Positions 57,759 to 64,000 of a DNA stretch of 64,000 nt are shown here, piece after piece; positions within the stretch are counted from its first letter, which is position 1, and every line of letters starts with the position of its first letter. Position numbers and translations under genes: made by a program. Location: positions 310,001-374,000 of the forward strand of contig NZ_LOJJ01000001.1 in the NCBI RefSeq assembly GCF_001595985.1, read 5' to 3'. Below the pieces are notes generated by a model. The model searched no databases. It was not told where the DNA came from and was given only the letters and a program-made list of their open reading frames with translations. This stretch comes from Polynucleobacter sinensis. Its GTDB lineage: Bacteria; Pseudomonadota; Gammaproteobacteria; Burkholderiales; Burkholderiaceae.

Positions 57759-57809
57759 ATGCCAGCGCGGCGCCCCTCCGGACGACGAATCCCGCGCTTG
57801 CGTTGGCAT
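57759..57809 (+). other. GC-rich bulged hairpin between ftsZ and the peroxiredoxin gene
   Basis: ATGCCA (57759-57764) pairs with TGGCAT (57804-57809), and GCGCGG (57765-57770) pairs with CCGCGC (57792-57797), leaving a 6-nt bulge on the 3' side and a 21-nt apical loop with TCCGGA. It is far more GC-rich than the surrounding gap. There is no T-run, so it is not a classical terminator. It could be a Rho-assisted end of the dcw transcript, an mRNA-stabilising structure, or a REP-like element. Confidence 0.5.
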
Positions 57810-57839
57810 GCTTACTAACAATTACTTATTGGAGACACC

Positions 57840-58340
57840 ATGATTGCTATCGGACAAAAATTACCAAACGCTACCCTTTATGAATTTTTTGATGAAGAGA
57901 GCGAGGGTTGTTCTTTAGGACCAAATGCATTTGAAGTGGAGAAGTTGACTGCTGGAAAGAAGATTGTGATTTTTGGTTTGCCGGGTGCATTTACTCCAAC
58001 CTGCTCCGCAAAGCATGTTCCTGGATATGTGGAACATTACGATGCACTCAAAGCAAAAGGCGTTGATGAAATTTGGTGCGTTTCTGTAAACGATCCATTT
58101 GTGATGGGTGCATGGGGTCGTGACCAGAAAGTGGGTAAGAAGATTCGTATGATGGGTGATGGTAGTGCCGAGCTCACTAAAAAGCTTGGTCTTGAATTGG
58201 ATCTCACTGCTCGTGGTTTGGGAGTGCGCTCTGACCGTTACGCGATGATTGTTGAAGATGGTGTGGTTAAAGCTTTGGATCGCGAAGCCCCTGGCAAGTT
58301 TGAAGTAAGCGATGCCGCTTCAGTATTGAAAAAGTTGTAA
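57840..58340 (+). CDS. Peroxiredoxin, Prx5/AhpE-type
   Basis: A 166-residue thiol peroxidase of the Prx5 group that reduces hydroperoxides, usually with glutathione/glutaredoxin or thioredoxin. [21 protein letters not shown] holds the peroxidatic Cys at 55 with the P-x-x-x-T-x-x-C motif. [17 protein letters not shown] and [18 protein letters not shown] are typical. No fused glutaredoxin domain. GGAG 5 bases upstream of the ATG is the ribosome site. It lies between ftsZ and lpxC, 25 bases before the latter. Confidence 0.93.
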   Translation: MIAIGQKLPNATLYEFFDEESEGCSLGPNAFEVEKLTAGKKIVIFGLPGAFTPTCSAKHVPGYVEHYDALKAKGVDEIWCVSVNDPFVMGAWGRDQKVGKKIRMMGDGSAELTKKLGLELDLTARGLGVRSDRYAMIVEDGVVKALDREAPGKFEVSDAASVLKKL

Positions 58341-58365
58341 GAAGTTATTTCTGAATTTACGAACC

Positions 58366-59280
58366 ATGATTAAGCAACGTACAATCGCAACCCCGATTAA
58401 AACCGTGGGGATTGGCTTGCACTCTGGGCGTAAGGTCACCTTGTCTATCAAGCCTGCGCCCGTAAATTCAGGAATCTTATTTGTGCGCGTAGATACTCCG
58501 GAGCAATCTGTTGTTCCGGCTACCGCTTTAGCTGTGTGTGACACCCGTCTTGCATCCGTCATTCAAAAGGATGGCGTGCGTGTTTCGACTGTGGAGCATT
58601 TGCTTTCTGCTTGTGCTGGCCTCGGTCTTGATAATCTTCTTATTGAATTAGACGGTGAAGAAGTGCCGATCATGGATGGTAGCGCTGCTTCATTTCTGTT
58701 TCTGATGGAGTCCGCTGGCATCTTAGAGCAAGATGAGCCGAGACAATTTTTGGTAATCAAAAAGCCAATTGAGGTAAGAGATGGCGATAAGCTTGCGCGC
58801 CTAGAACCTTTCTTTGGTTTTAAGTTGGACTTTACGATTGACTTTAAACATCCTGCTGTTGATAAGACTGGACAGCGGTTTATTGTTGACTTTGCGGAGC
58901 ATGCCTATCGAAGTGAGATTGGCCGCGCCCGCACTTTTGGGTTTGCCCATGAAGTTGAGGCTTTAAGAGAGATGGGTTTAGCACGCGGCGGTAGTTTGGA
59001 CAACGCTATTGTTCTTGATGAGCATCGCATCTTAAATAACGAAGAGTTGCGTTATGAGGATGAGTTTGTGCGACACAAAATACTGGACGCTATTGGTGAT
59101 CTTTACCTAGTGGGTCATCCAATTGTGGGTGGATACATTGCCGAAAAGTCAGGACATGCCTTAAATAATGCTTTGTTGCGCAAGCTTTTAGACGACCCTA
59201 GTTGTTACGAAATCTGCAACTTTCCAGAAAATAAGGCTCCCCAGGCCTACTCTAAAGAGAATCAACCCCTCTTTTTTTAA
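58366..59280 (+). CDS. lpxC: UDP-3-O-acyl-N-acetylglucosamine deacetylase
   Basis: A 304-residue zinc deacetylase, the committed step of lipid A synthesis. [24 protein letters not shown] opens the enzyme. [35 protein letters not shown] contains the first zinc His. [15 protein letters not shown] (H-K-x-x-D-x-x-G-D) holds the other His and Asp ligands; GRARTFGF precedes it. Full length, in its usual place after ftsZ. Confidence 0.98.
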   Translation: MIKQRTIATPIKTVGIGLHSGRKVTLSIKPAPVNSGILFVRVDTPEQSVVPATALAVCDTRLASVIQKDGVRVSTVEHLLSACAGLGLDNLLIELDGEEVPIMDGSAASFLFLMESAGILEQDEPRQFLVIKKPIEVRDGDKLARLEPFFGFKLDFTIDFKHPAVDKTGQRFIVDFAEHAYRSEIGRARTFGFAHEVEALREMGLARGGSLDNAIVLDEHRILNNEELRYEDEFVRHKILDAIGDLYLVGHPIVGGYIAEKSGHALNNALLRKLLDDPSCYEICNFPENKAPQAYSKENQPLFF

Positions 59281-59292
59281 TACTCCTCTAGG

Positions 59293-59796
59293 CTATTTTG
59301 GGTTATTTCGCAGCAGGCGCTCTACAGCCTTACGCAACTCTGAGTCAGGCGCTAGTTTTTCCAATAAGGACTCCCAAGAGGCCTTAGCTACTGAATTCAA
59401 GCCCGTTGGTTTCCTGCCTATTTGTTGGGTAATGCGGGGTTTAATTTCCCAGGGGGCAGATGCGGGTTTTATGCGGACTTTAATTGCGGCGCAGACAACC
59501 CCATTTTTCTCTAACTCATTGATTAAGCTAGGTAAAATTTGCTGAAGACGAGATGCAATACTGGCTCCACTGGCCAGTAAAAACAACTCATTTTGGCTAC
59601 CACTATGCCAACCAATCTCGATTTTCGGAGCTAGGTTGCCTAAATTAAGCTCACTTAATGCCGCATTTAGGGCAATTTTGAGTTTTGCGAGATCTTCAGT
59701 TTTCGCAAGGATGCCACCAAGTCCCTCCGAGTCCCGCAGGTAATCAAGCCACTCGTGCGCGGCTTTTGTGCGGGTAGGTTTAGGGGCAAAGTTCAT
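59293..59796 (-). CDS. DUF721 family protein (DciA-like)
   Basis: A 167-residue protein from the ATG at 59796; a TTG at 59826 would add ten residues but the MNFAPKPTRTKAAHEWLDYL opening looks more natural. ALSELNLGNLAPKIEIGWHSGSQNELFLLASGASIASRLQQILPSLINEL resembles the DUF721 core, the domain of DciA, which helps load the replicative helicase. The Pro-rich middle and Arg/Leu tail are of unknown role. Divergent from secA, as in many proteobacteria, which supports the assignment. Confidence 0.75.
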   Translation of the reverse strand: MNFAPKPTRTKAAHEWLDYLRDSEGLGGILAKTEDLAKLKIALNAALSELNLGNLAPKIEIGWHSGSQNELFLLASGASIASRLQQILPSLINELEKNGVVCAAIKVRIKPASAPWEIKPRITQQIGRKPTGLNSVAKASWESLLEKLAPDSELRKAVERLLRNNPK

Positions 59797-59850
59797 ATAA
59801 AAAGAGGGGGCGGGTGATAAACTCAAGGACTTAATTTACTTCAATATCCC

Positions 59851-62616
59851 ATGGTAATCGGTCTTCTTAAAACCCTGGTCGGCAGTCGAAACGACCGCCT
59901 CTTAAAACAGTATCGCAAAGTGGTTGCTAAAGTTAGCGCTTTCGAGCCTAGCCTGCAAGCTTTGGATGATGCCGCACTTCAGGCAAAAACCGCTGAGTTC
60001 AAGTCGCGTCTAGCGTCTGGCGAGTCATTAGACGATATTGCTCCAGAAGCATTTGCAGTAGTTCGCGAAGCTAGCTCCCGCGTGATGAAGATGCGTCACT
60101 TTGACGCGCAAATTTTGGGCGGTCTCGCTTTGCATCAAGGCAAGATTGCTGAAATGGGTACGGGTGAAGGTAAGACCCTCACCGCCACACTCCCTGTTTA
60201 TTTAAATGCTTTGAACGGCAAAGGTGTGCACGTTGTTACCGTAAATGATTATTTAGCACAGCGTGATGCGGAGTGGATGTCTACGCTCTATAACTTCTTG
60301 GGTATGAAGGTTGGCGTGAATCTTTCTCAGATGGATCATGCTACCAAGCAAGAGGCGTATGCCGCAGATATTACATATGGAACCAACAATGAGTTTGGTT
60401 TTGACTATCTCCGCGACAACATGGTTCAAGATTTAGGCCAGCGCGTCCAACGCGGTTTAGCATATGCCATTGTTGATGAGGTCGACTCCATTCTGATTGA
60501 CGAGGCGCGCACTCCATTGATCATTTCTGGTCAGGCTGAAGACCACACTGATTTGTATATCAAGATTAATGCTTTGCCTGCTTACTTAGAGCGTCAGATT
60601 GGTGAAGAAAAGGCCGATGGTACCGGTGTTGAAAAGCCGGGCGACTACTGGGTTGACGAGAAGTCTCAGCAAGTCTATTTAACAGAACGTGGTCACGATA
60701 AGGCTGAGACAGTTTTAGTTGAGCTTGGCGCTTTGAATGATGGCGACTCTTTGTACGCCCCACAAAATATTACTTTGATGCATCACGTGTATGCAGCATT
60801 ACGTGCCCATACTCTGTATAACCGTGATCAACAATATGTTGTTCAGAATGGCGAAGTCATTATTGTTGACGAGTTCACAGGACGATTAATGCAAGGCCGT
60901 CGTTGGTCAGATGGCTTGCATCAGGCTGTTGAGGCCAAAGAAGGTGTACCGATTCAGAATGAGAATCAAACACTAGCCACAATTACGTTCCAAAATTATT
61001 TCCGCATGTACGGCAAGTTGGCGGGTATGACTGGTACTGCTGATACGGAAGCTTACGAGTTCAAGGAAATTTATAACCTTGAGACGGTAGTTATTCCACC
61101 AAATCGTATTAGTCAAAGAAAAGATCGTCAGGATCAAATCTACAAGACTTCACGTGAGCGTTATGACGCAGTAATTAAAGATATTGAGGATTGCTATAAG
61201 CGCGGTCAGCCGGTGCTGGTGGGAACCACTTCAATTGAAAACTCAGAGCTGATTGCTGGATTGTTGGATAAGCGTCAATTACCACATCAAGTCCTAAACG
61301 CGAAGCAACATGCGCGCGAGGCAGAGATTATTGCTCAGGCTGGAAGGCCTAAGATGATTACCATTGCTACTAATATGGCTGGCCGTGGAACAGATATCGT
61401 ATTGGGCGGTAATGTAGGTAAGCAATCATCGCTGATTCAGGCGGATGCCGCTTTATCCGATGAGGAAAAGACTGCCAAGATTAAGATTTTGCAGGACGAA
61501 TGGCAAAGTCTGCACGATCAGGTATTGGCTGCAGGTGGTTTGCATATTATCGGTACAGAGCGTCATGAGAGTCGTCGTATCGATAATCAGCTTCGTGGCC
61601 GTGCTGGTCGTCAAGGAGATCCAGGGTCTTCACGTTTCTATCTTTCTCTTGATGACTCTCTCCTTCGTATTTTTGCTGGAGATCGTTTGCGGGCAGTGAT
61701 GGATCGCCTCAAAATGCCAGATGGTGAACCTATTGAAGCCGGCATGGTTACGCGTTCGATCGAGTCTGCTCAACGTAAAGTTGAAGGTCGTAACTTTGAT
61801 ATTCGTAAGCAGTTATTGGAATATGACGATGTTGCGAATGATCAGCGTAAAGAAACCTATCGCCTGAGAAACGAAGTCTTAGAAAGCAGTGATATTGGTG
61901 AGCTCATTGCGAATTTGCGTGAAGATGTTTTGCGAGATATTTGCTCGTTATATGTTCCGCGCGAATCAATGGAAGAGCAGTGGGACTTGGTTGGGCTGGA
62001 GAATGTTCTATCCAGCGACTGGGGCCTTTCTGTCGATTTAAAAAATTGGGTAGAAAATGCGGCATCGATGGATGACGAGCAGATTGTTGAACGTATCTTA
62101 CAAGCTGCAAAAGAAAACTATGATGCAAAAGTAGAGCTTTCTGGGCGTGCATCCTTTGCCGGATTTGAGCGTTCCGTTCTACTGTATAGCCTCGATTCTC
62201 ATTGGCGCGAACATTTAGCGGCCTTAGACCATTTGCGCCAAGGTATTCATTTGCGTGGCTATGCTCAAAAGGATCCTAAACAAGAATACCGTCGTGAGGC
62301 ATTTGAGCTGTATGGGGAGTTGCTTAATGTGATCAAGAATGATGTTGTGAAGAGCATCATGACTGTTCAGATTCGAAGTGCTAGCGAATTGGATGAGGCA
62401 TCCGAGTCAATGAACGAAGATCTCGCAAAACTGTCCGACGTGCAGTATCAGCATGCGGATGCAAACCTTGAGGTTGCTGGGTCCACGGGTGATCGTGGTG
62501 TAGCGATTGAGGTTGCTCCAGCACCACTTCGTGCTGGGCCAAAGGTGGGTCGCAATGATCCCTGTACTTGTGGCAGCGGTAAGAAATATAAGAATTGCTG
62601 CGGCGCCTTAAGCTAG
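59851..62616 (+). CDS. secA: Preprotein translocase ATPase SecA
   Basis: A 921-residue motor that drives secretory proteins through SecYEG. The Walker A GTGEGKT is at 103-109. [24 protein letters not shown] is the DEVD box and the following motif. The preprotein cross-linking domain spans about 225-370. [15 protein letters not shown] and [20 protein letters not shown] are in the second ATPase domain. The C-terminal zinc motif [14 protein letters not shown] binds SecB and ribosomes. Full length. Confidence 0.98.
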   Translation: MVIGLLKTLVGSRNDRLLKQYRKVVAKVSAFEPSLQALDDAALQAKTAEFKSRLASGESLDDIAPEAFAVVREASSRVMKMRHFDAQILGGLALHQGKIAEMGTGEGKTLTATLPVYLNALNGKGVHVVTVNDYLAQRDAEWMSTLYNFLGMKVGVNLSQMDHATKQEAYAADITYGTNNEFGFDYLRDNMVQDLGQRVQRGLAYAIVDEVDSILIDEARTPLIISGQAEDHTDLYIKINALPAYLERQIGEEKADGTGVEKPGDYWVDEKSQQVYLTERGHDKAETVLVELGALNDGDSLYAPQNITLMHHVYAALRAHTLYNRDQQYVVQNGEVIIVDEFTGRLMQGRRWSDGLHQAVEAKEGVPIQNENQTLATITFQNYFRMYGKLAGMTGTADTEAYEFKEIYNLETVVIPPNRISQRKDRQDQIYKTSRERYDAVIKDIEDCYKRGQPVLVGTTSIENSELIAGLLDKRQLPHQVLNAKQHAREAEIIAQAGRPKMITIATNMAGRGTDIVLGGNVGKQSSLIQADAALSDEEKTAKIKILQDEWQSLHDQVLAAGGLHIIGTERHESRRIDNQLRGRAGRQGDPGSSRFYLSLDDSLLRIFAGDRLRAVMDRLKMPDGEPIEAGMVTRSIESAQRKVEGRNFDIRKQLLEYDDVANDQRKETYRLRNEVLESSDIGELIANLREDVLRDICSLYVPRESMEEQWDLVGLENVLSSDWGLSVDLKNWVENAASMDDEQIVERILQAAKENYDAKVELSGRASFAGFERSVLLYSLDSHWREHLAALDHLRQGIHLRGYAQKDPKQEYRREAFELYGELLNVIKNDVVKSIMTVQIRSASELDEASESMNEDLAKLSDVQYQHADANLEVAGSTGDRGVAIEVAPAPLRAGPKVGRNDPCTCGSGKKYKNCCGALS

Positions 62617-62628
62617 TTTTAAATTTGC

Positions 62629-62658
62629 AGTAGAGCCGCCAGACCTGGCAGCTCTACT
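62629..62658 (+). terminator. Hairpin after secA, possible terminator without T-run
   Basis: AGTAGAGC (62629-62636) pairs with GCTCTACT (62651-62658). Inside it, GCCAG (62638-62642) pairs with CTGGC (62645-62649) after a C/A mismatch. The stem is long and stable, but only TTGCTCTC follows, so intrinsic termination would be weak. It sits between secA and argJ, 13 bases after the secA stop. Confidence 0.45.
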
Positions 62659-62683
62659 TGCTCTCATCTACAATTGTCAGATC

Positions 62684-63919
62684 ATGACAGTGAACTTACC
62701 TCTCCCCCAAAAAGACCTGCTTAAGCCAGTAAAAGGCTTTGAAATGGGCATTGCAGAAGCTGGAATCAAAAAAGCGAATCGCAAAGATTTATTGGTGATG
62801 ACTTTGGCTCCTGGGTCGCAGGTAGCTGGCGTCTTTACCCTCAATCGTTTTTGCGCGGCCCCTGTTCAGGTTTGTCGAGAGCATATTGCGCAGAATGGGG
62901 CTAAGGGTGAGATTCGCGCTTTAGTCGTCAATACGGGTAATGCCAACGCGGGAACTGGTGAGCAGGGCATGAAAGATGCCCTATCTACTTGTGCTGCACT
63001 TGCTAAAGAGTTGCAGTTAAATCCAGAGCAAATTTTGCCCTTCTCTACGGGCGTGATTTTGGAGCCACTTCCAATTGAGAAGTTGATTGATGCTTTGCCA
63101 AGAGCAGTGGCGAATTTAGGTGAGGATCATTGGTTCGATGCTGCAGAAGCCATCATGACAACCGATACTCAGCCCAAAGCTACATCTATGACGGTTGGGA
63201 CTCCGGCTGGACTTGTGACTATCACCGGCATCTGTAAGGGGGCGGGAATGATCCATCCCAATATGGCAACCATGTTGGGATTCATTGCAACTGATGTAGG
63301 TTTTGCCTCTGGTTTGCTGGCTCCATTAACGCGCGAGATTGCCAATCTCTCATTTAATGCCATTACGATTGATGGTGATACCTCAACCAACGATTCTTTC
63401 ATCATCATGTCTACTGGACAGTCTTCAGTTCAGATTACTTCTGTTGATGATCCCGCTTATGTACTTGTTCGAAGCGCATTAATTGATTTAGCTCGTAAGC
63501 TGGCGCAAATGATTGTGAGGGATGGCGAGGGTGCTACTAAATTTATTACGATTGATGTGCAAGGCGGCAAGACCGAAGAAGAATGTCGCTTGGTTGCAGA
63601 AGCAATCGCCCATTCGCCTTTGGTAAAAACGGCTTTCTTTGCCAGTGATCCCAATCTTGGTCGTATTCTAGCCGCCATTGGCTATGCCGGTATTGCCGAT
63701 CTTGATGTGAACCAAGTGCAAATGTGGCTTGGGGATGTATGGGTTGCTAAGAATGGTGGCCGAAACCCTGATTACCAGGAGGCTGAAGGCCAACGGGTGA
63801 TGCAGTCTCCAGAAATCACCATAAAAATTAATTTGGGTCGTGGATCAGCACAACAAACCATGTGGACTTGTGACCTATCACATGACTATGTTTCTATTAA
63901 CGCTGATTACCGCTCATAG
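62684..63919 (+). CDS. argJ: Bifunctional ornithine acetyltransferase / N-acetylglutamate synthase
   Basis: A 411-residue arginine synthesis enzyme that recycles the acetyl group from N-acetylornithine to glutamate. It matures by self-cleavage at Ala-Thr inside [20 protein letters not shown], visible at about 190-210. [14 protein letters not shown] and [17 protein letters not shown] are further family motifs. Whether it also uses acetyl-CoA (bifunctional form) cannot be told. Follows secA after a 67-base gap with a hairpin. Confidence 0.96.
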   Translation: MTVNLPLPQKDLLKPVKGFEMGIAEAGIKKANRKDLLVMTLAPGSQVAGVFTLNRFCAAPVQVCREHIAQNGAKGEIRALVVNTGNANAGTGEQGMKDALSTCAALAKELQLNPEQILPFSTGVILEPLPIEKLIDALPRAVANLGEDHWFDAAEAIMTTDTQPKATSMTVGTPAGLVTITGICKGAGMIHPNMATMLGFIATDVGFASGLLAPLTREIANLSFNAITIDGDTSTNDSFIIMSTGQSSVQITSVDDPAYVLVRSALIDLARKLAQMIVRDGEGATKFITIDVQGGKTEEECRLVAEAIAHSPLVKTAFFASDPNLGRILAAIGYAGIADLDVNQVQMWLGDVWVAKNGGRNPDYQEAEGQRVMQSPEITIKINLGRGSAQQTMWTCDLSHDYVSINADYRS

Positions 63920-63930
63920 AGAGTTTTGAA

Positions 63931-64000
63931 ATGAATGACAAGTTAGACCGCTTTTTAAGCCACCTTGAAACTTTTTTACCAAAACCTCTAACAGAGGAAC
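63931..64000 (+). CDS. Start of a further gene, possibly DUF815 ATP-binding protein (truncated)
   Basis: An ATG at 63931, 11 bases after argJ, opens a frame that runs to the window edge: MNDKLDRFLSHLETFLPKPL followed by TEE. In many Burkholderiales argJ is followed by a DUF815 ATPase whose N-terminus is similarly helical and Leu-rich. Only 23 residues are visible, so the assignment is by position and weak resemblance. Confidence 0.45.
   Translation, partial: MNDKLDRFLSHLETFLPKPLTEE

Overview
The window reads as an ordinary stretch of chromosome from a small-genome betaproteobacterium of the Burkholderiaceae, most probably Polynucleobacter or a close relative. That assignment is inference. 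It rests on the gene order sspA-sspB after petABC, hemA-prfA-prmC-grxD, rpe with trpEGDC, and a full mraZ-to-ftsZ cluster followed by lpxC, secA and argJ. It also rests on the Burkholderia-type porin, the PVWY form of cytochrome b and the moderate, rather AT-rich base composition. Genes are tightly packed, with many ATGA or TAATG overlaps, and no transposase, integrase, rRNA, CRISPR array or clear pseudogene was seen. No gap without a gene exceeds 300 bases.

Layout. 1-4.4 kb: the end of a Sel1-type gene, a strongly biased porin gene with a textbook terminator, a TPR/O-GlcNAc-transferase (SPINDLY-like) gene and mscL. 4.5-8.6 kb: the cytochrome bc1 operon petABC, sspA-sspB and tRNA-Thr(UGU). 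8.6-13.1 kb: four AT-rich glycosyltransferase genes placed directly 3' of the tRNA, the only clearly accessory block. 13.1-19.5 kb (minus strand): hemA-prfA-prmC-grxD-rmuC-MHS transporter. 19.5-24.3 kb: a small membrane protein, then (minus strand) ubiH-type hydroxylase, dsbC, an M61 peptidase and ung. 24.3-26.5 kb: ychF, a winged-helix regulator and a membrane protein. 26.5-31.2 kb (minus strand): rpe-trpE-trpG-trpD-trpC. 31.2-34.9 kb: apaG, a possible 37-residue membrane peptide, mltA, an enoyl-CoA hydratase and an M20 amidohydrolase. 34.9-39.3 kb: biotin synthesis, bioA-bioF-bioD divergent from bioB, then coq7.

40.2-57.7 kb is the division and cell wall cluster: mraZ, rsmH, ftsL, ftsI, murE, murF, mraY, murD, ftsW, murG, murC, ddlB, ftsQ, ftsA, ftsZ, all on the plus strand and mostly translationally coupled. 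It makes the UDP-MurNAc-pentapeptide and lipid II precursors and the septal machinery in one transcriptional block. A peroxiredoxin, lpxC, a DUF721 gene, secA, argJ and the start of a further gene close the window.

The most noteworthy non-coding signal is in the 270-base gap before mraZ. A perfect 10-bp inverted repeat there contains CTGT-N8-ACAG, the form of a LexA (SOS) box, overlapping a TATACT hexamer. Further on, three MraZ-type GTGKGR repeats at 10-bp period overlap the presumed mraZ promoter. Together they suggest that the whole division cluster could be tied both to MraZ feedback and to DNA damage; the second link is a hypothesis. No obviously new multi-gene system was found. The glycosyltransferase block after tRNA-Thr is the best place to look for strain-specific surface chemistry.
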